64,000 bases of DNA from Thermotalea metallivorans (GTDB lineage Bacteria > Bacillota > Clostridia > Peptostreptococcales > Thermotaleaceae), in contig NZ_LOEE01000019.1 in assembly GCF_001562415.1 (NCBI RefSeq), forward strand, positions 62,001 to 126,000. Direction: 5' to 3'. Every line of letters starts with the position of its first letter. Positions within the stretch are counted from its first letter, which is position 1. The notes below the pieces were generated by a model. It saw nothing but the letters and a program-made list of their open reading frames with translations, searched no databases and was not told the DNA's origin. A program made the position numbers and the translations under genes. Shown here piece by piece: positions 26,867 through 36,233 of the stretch.

Positions 26867-27961
26867 TTATTCCTTGTCAACCGCATTTTCCTTCCCCCTC
26901 GCAAACATCCCATCCAGATCTAACTGCAACTGAACCGGCTCATCCGGATATAATATATTTGATACCTGCACTCCCAGTAACCTCACTTTTTTGACAAGCC
27001 GTATTTTGGTGAGCAGAATATTTACTGCACTATTGTAAATATCCTGATGGCTATTTGTAAAATAAGGCAATGTAATACTTCTTGTTATATTTTCAAAATC
27101 TTCATATTTTGCTTTTACCGTAATCGTCCTTATCTGCAGTCCATTCTTTTGCAACCTATGTGCCAGCACGCTGCAATAAGAATCAATATACTGAATTAAA
27201 ATATTTACATCATCAATATCTTCTTCAAAGGTATTTTCTTCTCCGATAGACTTTCTCCTATGTTTATTTTCTACAGGCCGTTCATCTTTTCCTTTTGCAA
27301 AGTGTAATAATTCTAAACCTCTTTTCCCAAATTTTTCTATGATCACCCTTTGATCATAGTGTATCAAATCTTTTATACAATATATTCCTAAATTATTTAA
27401 TTCTTGTTCCGTCTTGGGACCTACTCCCCATAACTTTCTCACAGGCAATGGCAATAAAAAATTTTCTGCTTCCGCCTCCGTGATCACTGCAAATCCATCG
27501 GGCTTTTGACTGTCAGAAGCCAGCTTTGCCAAGTATTTATTGACCGATAAACCCACAGAGGCCGTTAAGCCCAATTCTTTTTTTATTCTTTTCTTTATAT
27601 CTTTTCCTATTTGGATTCCATCTTTTCCCGTAACATCCAAAAAAGCCTCATCAATTGATAAAGGTTCAATGCAATCTGTATATTCTTCAAAAATCTCTAA
27701 TATTCTCTGAGATATTTCAACATATCTTTCCATTCTCACCGGAACGAAAATTAGATTGGGGCATAGTTGCTGTGCTTTTTTGGAAGGCATGGCAGAACGA
27801 ACGCCATATTTTCTTGCCTCATAAGAAGCAGTACAAATCACTCCTCTCCCTTCAGGCCTACCTCCAACGGCAATCGGTTTGTTCCTCAATTCCGGATGGT
27901 CCTTTTGCTCTATGGAAGCATAAAAAGCATCCATATCCACATGAATAATCTGCCGCTTCAC
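26867..27961 (-). CDS. dinB: DNA polymerase IV
   Basis: Y-family translesion polymerase. HVDMDAFYASIEQ and LSIDEAFLDVTG hold the catalytic acidic residues; helix-hairpin-helix and little-finger domains follow, and a QLQLDL motif near the C-terminus fits a sliding-clamp site. 364 residues. Heads an operon with signalling genes, an unusual place for it. Confidence 0.96.
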   Translation of the reverse strand: MKRQIIHVDMDAFYASIEQKDHPELRNKPIAVGGRPEGRGVICTASYEARKYGVRSAMPSKKAQQLCPNLIFVPVRMERYVEISQRILEIFEEYTDCIEPLSIDEAFLDVTGKDGIQIGKDIKKRIKKELGLTASVGLSVNKYLAKLASDSQKPDGFAVITEAEAENFLLPLPVRKLWGVGPKTEQELNNLGIYCIKDLIHYDQRVIIEKFGKRGLELLHFAKGKDERPVENKHRRKSIGEENTFEEDIDDVNILIQYIDSYCSVLAHRLQKNGLQIRTITVKAKYEDFENITRSITLPYFTNSHQDIYNSAVNILLTKIRLVKKVRLLGVQVSNILYPDEPVQLQLDLDGMFARGKENAVDKE

Positions 27962-28120
27962 TTTTATATCACCTCAAACAGAGACAATTCCTATAGAAAT
28001 TGAGATAAATTCATAAAAACTTTCTTTTATTATACCATAAACAAAATCGATAGATTTGACGATAATCATTATGTTAAGATAAATATGTACAAGTTTATAT
28101 ATGCAAAAGGAGTCGTTTTT

Positions 28121-28675
28121 ATGAATTCTATCCATGTTCGCGATATATTTAGGCAAAAACTTTCAGAGATTCAGAGCAGGCTTCCCACCGGTGTTGACCT
28201 AATCAAAGAAAAGCCCTCTGCACCCTTTCAAGACATTTTTGAGCAAGAAATTGAAAAAAAAGAAAACCAAGGTTCTTCCCTTGCAGCCTATGAACATTTG
28301 ATTGAAGCTGCTGCAAACAAATATAACATTGATAAAAATTTGATTAAAGCCGTCATGGACGTAGAATCGGGATTTAATCCCCAGGCCCTATCAAAGGCAG
28401 GAGCCCAAGGTTTGATGCAGCTTATGCCTCAGACAGCACGGGCGGTAGGCGTTATAAACCCTTGGAACCCGAAAGAAAACATAGAGGGTGGTGTAAGCTA
28501 TCTTCGGGACATGTTAAACCGTTATCGAGGGAACATTGAGCTTGCATTAGCTGCTTATAACGCAGGTCCTGCCAATGTGGACAAATATCATGGGATTCCG
28601 CCTTTTTCCGAGACACAAAATTATGTACAGAAAGTTTTAGCCAAGCAGTCCGTTTATCATGACTCCAACAAATAA
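28121..28675 (+). CDS. Lytic transglycosylase (SLT domain)
   Basis: Cleaves glycan strands. N-terminal 70 residues are charged without a clear signal peptide; the SLT domain (about 75-180) has [20 protein letters not shown] with the catalytic Glu, NIEGGVSYL and [16 protein letters not shown] site, ATG at 28121. Lack of a signal recalls flagellar- or spore-linked relatives. Confidence 0.9.
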   Translation: MNSIHVRDIFRQKLSEIQSRLPTGVDLIKEKPSAPFQDIFEQEIEKKENQGSSLAAYEHLIEAAANKYNIDKNLIKAVMDVESGFNPQALSKAGAQGLMQLMPQTARAVGVINPWNPKENIEGGVSYLRDMLNRYRGNIELALAAYNAGPANVDKYHGIPPFSETQNYVQKVLAKQSVYHDSNK

Positions 28676-28700
28676 CCCCCTGCCTTTTTCGCAGGGGGTT
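28674..28700. terminator. bidirectional terminator between two wall-hydrolase genes
   Basis: AACCCCCTGC, loop of seven, GCAGGGGGTT, followed by GATTTTTATT on the plus strand. Serves both convergent genes. Confidence 0.9.
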
Positions 28701-28708
28701 GATTTTTA

Positions 28709-29824
28709 TTAAAATAATCTTCTTGCCGTAACAAACCTATCTTTATAATAACCTTCGTTCAGATCAGAAATTACAACTTTTTTTGCATTCTTCCCGGAGG
28801 AAGCGTGAATAAATTTCCCGTCTCCTATATAGATTCCAACATGGGTAATATTCCCATCCACCTTTCCTACGGTGTCAAAGAACACTAAATCCCCTATCCT
28901 TAAGTCATCCTTGCCCACCTTTTCTCCGTCATGGGCTTGGTCTTTAGAAGATCTGGATATGACGATGCCTGCATTTTTAAATACAAAAGAAGTAAATCCT
29001 GAACAATCAAAACTGTTGGGGCCGCTTGTACCATATTTGTATGGCGTCCCTAAATAATTTTTTGCAAACTCAATTACTCGGCTCACGCCAGTCAACCTGT
29101 TGGCAGATCTTGATATTTCTGTTTTGAGACTTGCACTTCCGTCTAGAACTACAGCAACATAATCCTGATAGATCCAACCTTCCTGCCCATTTGCGGTGAT
29201 AATATTGTACCATCCGTCCTTATAAGATTTAATAGATACATAACTATCCAATCCTAGAGTTGTCACAATATCGCCGTCTAAAGCAGGATTTATCCTTACG
29301 TTGACATTCGATCCTTTTACTTTGCCGGTAGAATAGTTGGGCATAATTTGTACATAGTCTGAATGCATCCAACCTTTTGTCTGATTATCAAATAATATTT
29401 GATACCAACCTGATTCTTCCCCTACAATCTTCACTTCAGTACCCTTGTTTAAGGTTCTTACAATATTCGAATTGACGTTTGCGTGTTCCCTGACATTCAC
29501 ATTTTCACCGCTTACAATACCTCTTTTGGTAAGATCCTTATTCTCCTCCATGGGAACAATCAAATCATTATACACCCATCCTTTGCTACCGTTGCTTAAT
29601 TGAATCAAATACCAGTCATCTTCACTATCTATAATCTGAACATATTCTCCAAGAGATAAAGTATCTATAACTGATGCTCCCATATTGGGCTCACTTCTTA
29701 CATTTACATCCTTTGCAATGGTTACTCCTTTTGTAGATTCCTCTGCATAGGAGATTGCCGCCATGAAAAAAACACAAAGCAGCATCATCAGTAAAAACAT
29801 GCTCATCCTGATTCCTTTAAACAT
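28709..29824 (-). CDS. Secreted NlpC/P60 endopeptidase with three SH3b domains
   Basis: Signal peptide ending AISYA, then three bacterial SH3 repeats (each with VNVR...GWYxI...GWxxxDY, about residues 35-90, 105-165 and 170-230) and a C-terminal NlpC/P60 domain (about 250-371). The Cys of FDCSGF, His of THVGIYI and His of FIHASS form the catalytic triad. It cuts D-Glu to diamino-acid links in peptidoglycan. Confidence 0.95.
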   Translation of the reverse strand: MFKGIRMSMFLLMMLLCVFFMAAISYAEESTKGVTIAKDVNVRSEPNMGASVIDTLSLGEYVQIIDSEDDWYLIQLSNGSKGWVYNDLIVPMEENKDLTKRGIVSGENVNVREHANVNSNIVRTLNKGTEVKIVGEESGWYQILFDNQTKGWMHSDYVQIMPNYSTGKVKGSNVNVRINPALDGDIVTTLGLDSYVSIKSYKDGWYNIITANGQEGWIYQDYVAVVLDGSASLKTEISRSANRLTGVSRVIEFAKNYLGTPYKYGTSGPNSFDCSGFTSFVFKNAGIVISRSSKDQAHDGEKVGKDDLRIGDLVFFDTVGKVDGNITHVGIYIGDGKFIHASSGKNAKKVVISDLNEGYYKDRFVTARRLF

Positions 29825-30050
29825 TTGTTAACCTCCTCAGTTATAGATCTTATAAAACCCTAAAAATAGTACATCCTCTTGATACACCATATTACCCTTG
29901 CAATGTTTTTGCTTCTCACCCACTGGAATTATAGTGTACATAGGTCCCATTGAAACCCTATGCTTTTTCTTGACAATTCCGTCGGATCACAAATGATATA
30001 ATTCTACATAAAATTTAAAAAACCTTCACCAATTTTTAAAAAGTTTTTAT

Positions 30051-30197
30051 TTAAATCCGGTCTGAGAATTTTGTCTTAAGCATAATGATTGCTTCCTCCA
30101 ATCTTTTTTGATTTAATTCATCTAAGGCAGCATATATTTCTCTTAACGCTTCCAGTTCTTCTTCGAACCTTTCCAGCTTATCCGCCATTTTGTCCAC
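30051..30197 (-). CDS. small coiled-coil protein, unrecognised
   Basis: Starting from the GTG at 30197, seven bases from AGGAG, gives 48 residues rich in Glu, Leu and Lys with a heptad pattern (ADKLERFEEELEALREIY). A longer TTG start at 30269 would add a Phe-rich stretch and has no ribosome site. No function can be inferred. Confidence 0.45.
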   Translation of the reverse strand: MDKMADKLERFEEELEALREIYAALDELNQKRLEEAIIMLKTKFSDRI

Positions 30198-30298
30198 ACT
30201 GATCCACTCCTGTTTTCTTAATTTTCTGTATATTTTCTTCAAAAAAAAGAAAAATCCTTCCTTTTTCAAAAAGTAATCGTAAATTTTTCTTTTAATAA

Positions 30299-30344
30299 GC
30301 TTTCATACTAAGAACAAATCTAAATTTATTCTTAGCATGAAAGC
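30299..30344. terminator. long imperfect hairpin downstream of the bacteriohemerythrin gene
   Basis: GCTTTCATACTAAGAA is inverted at 30329-30344 with one mismatch. A second hairpin (GCTCATT / AATGAGC) lies at about 30361-30382. Probably transcription termination for the gene at 30423. Confidence 0.5.
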
Positions 30345-30422
30345 ATTTATAGTTTCATAGGCTCATTGTTTGCAAAATGAGCATTTTATATGTATGCATC
30401 AGTGTTTGGATGATTATGCCTC

Positions 30423-30836
30423 CTAGAACACTCCTTGACGATTCAAGCAATCCTTGTAGCGAAAATCCGATTTTAAAATGTGCTGTTCGATCCAATTTGA
30501 TATAAATACAATTAAATCCATCGTCACTTTCCGCTGTTCCTCATCGATATCCTGTGCTTCAAGGGCCAGAATCTTATTTATAAATGCCTTGTGCTCTTCT
30601 TTATGCAATGCTAATTCTTCATACCCATACTGCTCCATAAGTTGTTCTTCATATTGAAAATGATAAATCGTATAATTTTTTAACTCTTCTAATACTTCCA
30701 TGATTTCATCATAATGATCAGATCCGTCTTTTATTGATATGATTTGATACAATTTTGTTCCCAATTCAAACAGTTTTTGGTGTTGCTTGTCAATTTCCGC
30801 CACATTGCAGCTAAAAATATCCTTCCACTTAAACAT
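30423..30836 (-). CDS. Bacteriohemerythrin
   Basis: Non-haem di-iron oxygen-binding protein of about 137 residues. The iron ligands are all visible: DKQHQKLF, HYDE, HFQYEEQLM, HKEEH and WIEQHILKSD. GGAGGG site before the ATG at 30836. In an anaerobe it probably senses or scavenges oxygen. Single gene. Confidence 0.95.
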   Translation of the reverse strand: MFKWKDIFSCNVAEIDKQHQKLFELGTKLYQIISIKDGSDHYDEIMEVLEELKNYTIYHFQYEEQLMEQYGYEELALHKEEHKAFINKILALEAQDIDEEQRKVTMDLIVFISNWIEQHILKSDFRYKDCLNRQGVF

Positions 30837-30976
30837 AATAATTTCCCTCCAGCCATAAAATAAAACGATATCTGTCCAAATGTTTCCTAACAAAATTATA
30901 CTATTTTTGTCCTTCTTTTCAATTTTTTTTCTGTTCTTTTTTATCTAATATTTTTCGCCAAAATAGGCATAAAAAA

Positions 30977-30999
30977 ACTACCCATTTTCTATGAGTAGT
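30977..30999 (-). terminator. terminator of tRNA-Val
   Basis: On the minus strand ACTACTCAT, six-base loop, ATGGGTAGT, then a run of T (30971-30976). Confidence 0.8.
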
Positions 31000-31009
31000 C
31001 GTTGATGAA

Positions 31010-31085
31010 TGGTGCGAGATAAGGGACTCGAACCCCTGACTCCTTCCACGTCAAGGAAGTACTCTACCAGCTGAGTTAATCTCGC
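31010..31085 (-). tRNA. tRNA-Val (GAC)
   Basis: 76 bases with encoded CCA. Acceptor GCGAGAT pairs with ATCTCGC; anticodon stem CTTCC/GGAAG encloses TTGACGT, anticodon GAC; the T-loop reads GTTCGAGTC. All arms pair. Confidence 0.97.
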
Positions 31086-31143
31086 AAATGATCGTGATCA
31101 CGCTTTGATCCATCTCTTTGCATTTTTTATTTTATTATATTTT

Positions 31144-31425
31144 TCACAGGCTGTCAATATCCTTATCCCTCGCCATGATAAATTCTTCAATCTTTAAAAT
31201 TTCTTCTATCTCTTTTTCATCTAGATGATTTTCCAAGTACCTTAAAGCCTTTATGCATTTTAAATACTCCATTCGCTTTTCCTGCAGACTGCCGATCTTA
31301 GACTGAACGTATTCTATGACTTCCTGCCGATGCTGCACCTCTTCACGGACCAAAATTGCCATGTAGTCATCTATCGCCCGGTTTAATTTTGATACTCTTT
31401 GATTTAATCGGTCAATCAGCTTCAT
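31144..31425 (-). CDS. small helical protein, unrecognised
   Basis: 93 residues, almost all helix, with heptad spacing of Leu/Ile and many Glu, Lys and Arg (for example IEEILKIEEFI). No Cys, no membrane segment. A GAGGG site lies 11 bases before the ATG, rather far. It resembles short export-chaperone-like proteins in form only. Confidence 0.6.
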   Translation of the reverse strand: MKLIDRLNQRVSKLNRAIDDYMAILVREEVQHRQEVIEYVQSKIGSLQEKRMEYLKCIKALRYLENHLDEKEIEEILKIEEFIMARDKDIDSL

Positions 31426-31641
31426 ATTGCTTTATTCCCTCAATTCTATAGGAGATATCCCATAGCCATTTCCATAGTTTAGTTTTTCAAAATCTCCTCT
31501 AGATATACCACCCATTGAATAATTTTAAACTGGGAAAATAGTTTATATGCTATCTTCTTTCTATTCAGATGCACATTGTCTCCTCCATATTTCATAAAAT
31601 CTCTACACCTTACAAAACAAGAAGATTTCCTTTGGGCGTTT

Positions 31642-31962
31642 TTATACCAGTCCTGATTTTATCTTTGCAATATATTGTTTAAAACATATATATCTTTCAT
31701 CTGCTGTTTTTAGTTTCTGCAATAAATTATCTAACAAGCACTGGGCATCGTCTATGTCATATTGAAGATGCAGCATCTCGTCATAGTTTGTGCTTTTTTC
31801 CATAAGTTTTCTCATCCCATCAATTTTTTCTCTGAGAAATACAACGTCTTTCATAAGACTGCTCAATTCTTGCTGCAAATAATCATCCGTAGAATCTATC
31901 CCTAAGTTTTTCACAAAATTTTTAATCGTATCGCAATGACTTAAATAAATACGCTCATCCAT
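31642..31962 (-). CDS. small helical protein, unrecognised
   Basis: 106 residues from the ATG at 31962, which has AAAGGAGAG ten bases upstream; earlier in-frame ATGs lack such a site. Mostly helical, acidic, with scattered Cys. Lies near the similar-sized gene at 31144, also helical, without visible sequence similarity. Confidence 0.6.
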   Translation of the reverse strand: MDERIYLSHCDTIKNFVKNLGIDSTDDYLQQELSSLMKDVVFLREKIDGMRKLMEKSTNYDEMLHLQYDIDDAQCLLDNLLQKLKTADERYICFKQYIAKIKSGLV

Positions 31963-32352
31963 GGCGCTCAATCTCTCCTTTCCCATGATATTGAAAACTA
32001 TATCCATTGCAAACATATAGTCCATATTTCAGTTTATACGCTATTTTATATCCCCATGATTGACTTTTAATCAAGCAAGCAATTCGTTGGTTTTATAACG
32101 GATATTTTTTGGAATACATGACAACTGGCACCCTTAGCTTTCCCCTTCATCTGGAGAAGGACATATAAAGTGATGAATCCCATGAAGAAATGAAAAGTTT
32201 CATTCCGCAATTGGTAACACTTGTCCTTAGATTGCATAATTTGTATTAGAAAAAAAGCTTTGGCCATACCTACCAAAGACAGAAAATCAAAAAATAAAAA
32301 TTTTTCAAGGTAAAAACTCCTAAAGTATAATATGGGGAAGGGGGTGGCTGGT

Positions 32353-32571
32353 ATGTCAGAAGCTAAAAAATCATTCTGGGGCAATTTATTTGGTTGTACT
32401 CCTGGAGAAGAAGCCTCATTGTTATTCTTCTTCCTGCTGCTAGTGATTCTGTTCCAGGGTCCATTCGGCGGTTTATTCGGCACAGGTGATGAGCTGTTGT
32501 TCTTCTTCCTATTACTAGTAATCCTATTCTGCTATCCATATTTTACTGGCTGCTATGGCGGCACTTACTAG
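32353..32571 (+). CDS. small hydrophobic protein with duplicated membrane segment
   Basis: 72 residues starting MSEAKKSFWGNLFG behind GGGGGTGG. Two nearly identical hydrophobic stretches (LFFFLLLVILF) follow acidic turns EEASL and GDELL, separated by QGPFGGLFGT; the tail is YPYFTGCYGGTY. The design recalls small Gly/Tyr-ended spore or envelope proteins of Firmicutes, but I do not assign a family. A TATAAT at about 32327 lies just upstream. Confidence 0.7.
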   Translation: MSEAKKSFWGNLFGCTPGEEASLLFFFLLLVILFQGPFGGLFGTGDELLFFFLLLVILFCYPYFTGCYGGTY

Positions 32572-32575
32572 TAAT

Positions 32576-32607
32576 CTTTGGATTGGGAATTATATCCCAA
32601 TCCAAAG
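32576..32607 (+). terminator. hairpin after the small hydrophobic gene
   Basis: CTTTGGATTGGGA, six-base loop, TCCCAATCCAAAG; perfect 13-bp stem starting five bases after the stop, without a strong T run. Confidence 0.6.
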
Positions 32608-32654
32608 TACATAGGGAATTGTCAGAAAATATCTTTTCATCTAAAAACACAAAA

Positions 32655-32670
32655 AGGGCTTTGCAGCCCT
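32655..32670 (-). terminator. terminator of tRNA-Leu(GAG)
   Basis: On the minus strand AGGGCT, GCAA loop, AGCCCT, then TTTTGTGTTTTT. Confidence 0.8.
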
Positions 32671-32681
32671 CTAATTTCCAT

Positions 32682-32767
32682 TGGTGCGGATGGCGGGATT
32701 TGAACCCGCACGGCCGTGGACCGCTACCCCCTCAAGATAGTGTGTCTGCCAATTCCACCACATCCGC
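32682..32767 (-). tRNA. tRNA-Leu (GAG)
   Basis: 86 bases with encoded CCA. Acceptor GCGGATG pairs with CATCCGC; class II variable arm (GCGGTCCACGGCCGT region); anticodon loop TTGAGGG gives GAG. Confidence 0.95.
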
Positions 32768-32879
32768 ATTTAGCGACTTTTATATAATAACACTTTTTTT
32801 TTCTGGTGTCAATACCTCTCACATATTCATAATGTTTCAAAAATCGCTAGTTTTCTATCTATGAATTTTCTTAAAGAAC

Positions 32880-34505
32880 CTATTCCGCCTCATCCAGCAC
32901 ATACCATTGATCTATAGAATAATAAATATTGTATGGCCTCGGATCCACATTCCCTTTGACATAATCCTTGACAATTAAGGCACTATTTTTGAAAAACAAG
33001 CTAAAGTACGGCAAGTCTTCTATAAATCTCTTTTGAATTTCCCTATATTTTTGTTTCCGTACCTCCGGAGACTTTGCCATCGCCGCCTCCACCAGCAAAC
33101 GATCCATTTCCGGATGGGCATACCCCGTAAAGTTTGTACTGCCTTTATAGGCTGAATGCAAGGCAAAACTAAGATCTGGAACCGTTGACAGTTTCCATCC
33201 TCCTAGAGCCATATCAAATCTATTGGCAAAAAGTCTATATTGGTATTCCTCCCAGTTCACCTTTTCAACAATTACTTCCATTCCTATTTCTTTTAACTGG
33301 GAAGCAATCAGATCCGCTGTCTCAACCCGCTGAGGATTCTCATGATTCACGAGTAGATGAAGGGTTAACCGTTTACCCCCTTCATTTTCAAGTATTCCAT
33401 CCTTATTCTCATCCCGCCAGTTAGCGTCCTCTAAAATTTTCTTAGCCTTCTCAATTTCCTTACCATATTTCTTTGCACTCTCATCATATAACCATGAATG
33501 GGGATGAACCGGCGTATCGGTAATCGTTGCATGTCCCAAATACGCCTCATTGACAAGCGCAGGCCTGTCAATGCTGTAGGCAATAGCAGTTCTAATATTT
33601 TTATCTGCCAACAGTTCCTTGTTGAAATTAAAGCTTAAAAATTCATACTCTAAAGTAGTATATTCATAAATTTTTAAAGTTTTGTCTTCACTATATTTTT
33701 CCCAGTCAAAGTCTGTTGCCTTTGCCACTGATGCTTCATTGGCCTCTACGGAAGTCAAGGCAGCGGCATAATCCGGCACAATTTTTCCTATGATTGTAGG
33801 AACATAAGGCTTTTTCTCCCAATAGCCTTCATTAATAGCCAATTTTATATATTGAGATCCCATATAGGCAGCGACTTTATATCTCCCTGTCCCAACCAAT
33901 AGATCTTTCGGCGCTTTATAAACCTCTTCGCTGTTTCTAAATTTATGCTTTGGGATAATGGGAAATTGGAATATCTCAATGGCACTGTTGACAGGCGAAT
34001 CCATCTCAATGAGAATCCTATTTTCACTCAAAATTTTTGTATTTTTTATACCTTTTGCAAATCCGCTATAAATGGATCTATTGGTACCGGTTGTGCTAAG
34101 TTTTAAGGTATCAATGGTAAATTTCACATCTTCTGCCGTAAAAGGCTGCCCATCATGCCAAAACACGTTGCTTCGCAACTGAAAAATCCATCCGGCACCA
34201 TCCTCTGTAGGCGTCCACTCCGTTGCCAATGCCGGTTGGGCCTGCAGCTTGCCATCCAATTGAATCAAACTGTCATAAATAAGGGTGTTGAAAAAATAGA
34301 CACTTTCATTCTTATTTAGAATAGGGTTTAGGATATCAAACTGGGTTATCGGCAAAGCCAATTCCCCTCCCACAACGGGCTTTCTTTTTTCCTCCGGCAC
34401 TTGCTCCGGATTTCCCCCTTCTCCCTTTAGCTGATTACAACCAGCGATGACCATGGACAATAGGAAAATCAAGATTATACATATGTTCTTTTTTCTACAA
34501 ATCAA
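32880..34505 (-). CDS. Peptide ABC transporter substrate-binding lipoprotein (OppA/DppA type)
   Basis: Family 5 solute-binding protein. The chosen TTG start at 34505 follows GGGGG by seven bases and leads directly into a signal peptide with lipobox VIAGC. Family features: FQLRSNVFWHDGQPFTAEDV and AIAYSIDRPALV. About 541 residues. No permease or ATPase genes adjoin it, so it is an orphan receptor for a transporter elsewhere. Confidence 0.9.
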   Translation of the reverse strand: MICRKKNICIILIFLLSMVIAGCNQLKGEGGNPEQVPEEKRKPVVGGELALPITQFDILNPILNKNESVYFFNTLIYDSLIQLDGKLQAQPALATEWTPTEDGAGWIFQLRSNVFWHDGQPFTAEDVKFTIDTLKLSTTGTNRSIYSGFAKGIKNTKILSENRILIEMDSPVNSAIEIFQFPIIPKHKFRNSEEVYKAPKDLLVGTGRYKVAAYMGSQYIKLAINEGYWEKKPYVPTIIGKIVPDYAAALTSVEANEASVAKATDFDWEKYSEDKTLKIYEYTTLEYEFLSFNFNKELLADKNIRTAIAYSIDRPALVNEAYLGHATITDTPVHPHSWLYDESAKKYGKEIEKAKKILEDANWRDENKDGILENEGGKRLTLHLLVNHENPQRVETADLIASQLKEIGMEVIVEKVNWEEYQYRLFANRFDMALGGWKLSTVPDLSFALHSAYKGSTNFTGYAHPEMDRLLVEAAMAKSPEVRKQKYREIQKRFIEDLPYFSLFFKNSALIVKDYVKGNVDPRPYNIYYSIDQWYVLDEAE

Positions 34506-34562
34506 CAAAATACCCCCATCTACTCCCGTTGTCACAGGATTCGTTTCTAAAGGAATTGGTTG

Positions 34563-35597
34563 CTATAGCACTTTTTTGAGCTTTTCATTTTCAACAAGAC
34601 CGGGCAGTCTTCCTCTCTTGGCAACGGCTTTGCCATTCACTTCTTTAATGTCCATGGTCATATCAATGGCAGATGCTCCAGAAATGTAACTGCCCACGCC
34701 AAAGGCGTCGGCTCCTGCTTCAGCCAATATCCTTATTTTTTCTGGTGTTAATCCCCCAGAAACAAATATTTTTACATGGCTGAAACCATGGATGTCCAAC
34801 TTAGAACGTAATTCCTTAACCAAATGGGGCGTTACGCCTCCCCGTTCGCTGGGTGTATCCAATCGTACACCATACAATTTGTCTCCTAATACTTCAGCAA
34901 TTCGAAGGCTCTCCTCCACTTCATCCTTGAAAGTATCTACCAAAACAATTCTCCTATGGCTTTCGGGCATTACTTTATCGTAAACTTTTGCTACTTCCAA
35001 TGTATCCCCCGCAATTAACATCGCCGCATGGGGCAGTGTCCCTGATGCTTCGATATTCATCAGTTTGGCTGCCAAGACACAACTTGCCCCCGTGGCTCCT
35101 CCAATGACCGCAGCCCGTTCCATGACAGGTGCCACGGCCGGATGAACATGTCTGGCTCCAAAACAAAGAAAAGTTTTATTTCCACAAGCTTCTTTCACTT
35201 CCCTTGCCGCCGTCGCCCAACCGCTGGCACTAGCTAGACTTCCTAAGATGGCTGTTTCAAATACCCCAAATTCATTATAAGGTCCTTGAATTCTTACTAG
35301 GGTTTCTTTGGGTGCAAAGGATTCTCCCTCATCAACTGCCCAGACCTTTACATTTTTATCCTTGAGCATATTGACTACCTCTTGCATCCCCGCAAGTACA
35401 CCGGGTTTTCTTGCGAATATTTCCGCCGTAACCATTTGAGAGTCCAAATGCATATGCCTCAAAATATCCATCGTTCTTAAAAAATAAACATCTGTCGTCA
35501 AACCTTGTAATATTTCCTCATGGGTACTGGAATGAAGCCGACGATCCTGGTCTATGGTAATATCCTTAATATCTTCAAGGCTTGTCATATGTTTCAT
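34563..35597 (-). CDS. Nicotinate phosphoribosyltransferase-like protein
   Basis: Forms nicotinate mononucleotide from nicotinate and phosphoribosyl pyrophosphate in NAD salvage. Short form, 344 residues. GARHVHPAVAPVMERAA, ASGTLPHA and VSGGLTPEKI with the phosphate-binding FGVGSYISGA loop are typical. AAAGGAAAG site. Quinolinate phosphoribosyltransferase shares the fold but lacks this pattern. Confidence 0.9.
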   Translation of the reverse strand: MKHMTSLEDIKDITIDQDRRLHSSTHEEILQGLTTDVYFLRTMDILRHMHLDSQMVTAEIFARKPGVLAGMQEVVNMLKDKNVKVWAVDEGESFAPKETLVRIQGPYNEFGVFETAILGSLASASGWATAAREVKEACGNKTFLCFGARHVHPAVAPVMERAAVIGGATGASCVLAAKLMNIEASGTLPHAAMLIAGDTLEVAKVYDKVMPESHRRIVLVDTFKDEVEESLRIAEVLGDKLYGVRLDTPSERGGVTPHLVKELRSKLDIHGFSHVKIFVSGGLTPEKIRILAEAGADAFGVGSYISGASAIDMTMDIKEVNGKAVAKRGRLPGLVENEKLKKVL

Positions 35598-35645
35598 GAA
35601 ATCACTTTCCTTTCTTTACTTCAGTCATTCCGCCGGGAATTGTTA

Positions 35646-36215
35646 TTACCTATATATAATACTATAAATCTTATAGCTTTTTAACACTTTTTCCACATAC
35701 AGTTTTGTTTCCCCAAAAGGTATTTCTTTTAATGTCACCCCATCGGCACTATATTTAGGGTCTTTCAGCCACTTATTTACATTTCCGCTTCCCCCATTAT
35801 ACGCCGCCAGCATCAACTGCAATCTGCCGTTAAACTCTGTCCTTAATTTATCTATATACCAGCAGCCTATCCTAATATTTATTTCAGGGACATACAACAT
35901 TTCCTCACTATAGTTTTCCAAACTTAAATCCTTTGCTGCCCACGCTCCCGTTATGGGCGCTATTTGCATGAGTCCCTTTGCATCCTTCCTGGAACGAGCC
36001 TTTTCATTAAATCTGCTTTCAGTCCTTATAATTGCTGCAACCAAATAAGGATCTAAATTGTATTCTGCCGAATACTTCTCAATCAGCTGTCTATAATGGA
36101 TAGGATACAATATTCTTAAAAGCCAATGGGTGCTGTTTGCTGCAACACCCAGGACCATTACCACAAGCATTACAATGATGAGTCTTCTATATTTTCTCAG
36201 ATTCAGAACCGCCAA
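35646..36215 (-). CDS. Membrane-anchored lytic transglycosylase (SLT domain)
   Basis: N-terminal membrane segment (about residues 10-30) and an SLT domain with IIRTESRFNEKARSRKDAKG (catalytic Glu) and LAAYNGGSGNV. TTG at 36215 is six bases from GGAGGG; the ATG two codons upstream touches that site. 189 residues. Downstream of coaE on the same strand. Confidence 0.9.
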   Translation of the reverse strand: MAVLNLRKYRRLIIVMLVVMVLGVAANSTHWLLRILYPIHYRQLIEKYSAEYNLDPYLVAAIIRTESRFNEKARSRKDAKGLMQIAPITGAWAAKDLSLENYSEEMLYVPEINIRIGCWYIDKLRTEFNGRLQLMLAAYNGGSGNVNKWLKDPKYSADGVTLKEIPFGETKLYVEKVLKSYKIYSIIYR

Positions 36216-36233
36216 TGCCATCCCTCCGCAAAT

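Noticed and set aside
32067-32483. A 138-residue minus-strand frame
   Set aside because: It is antisense to the small hydrophobic gene at 32353, has Pro/Asn-rich low-complexity ends and no ribosome site.
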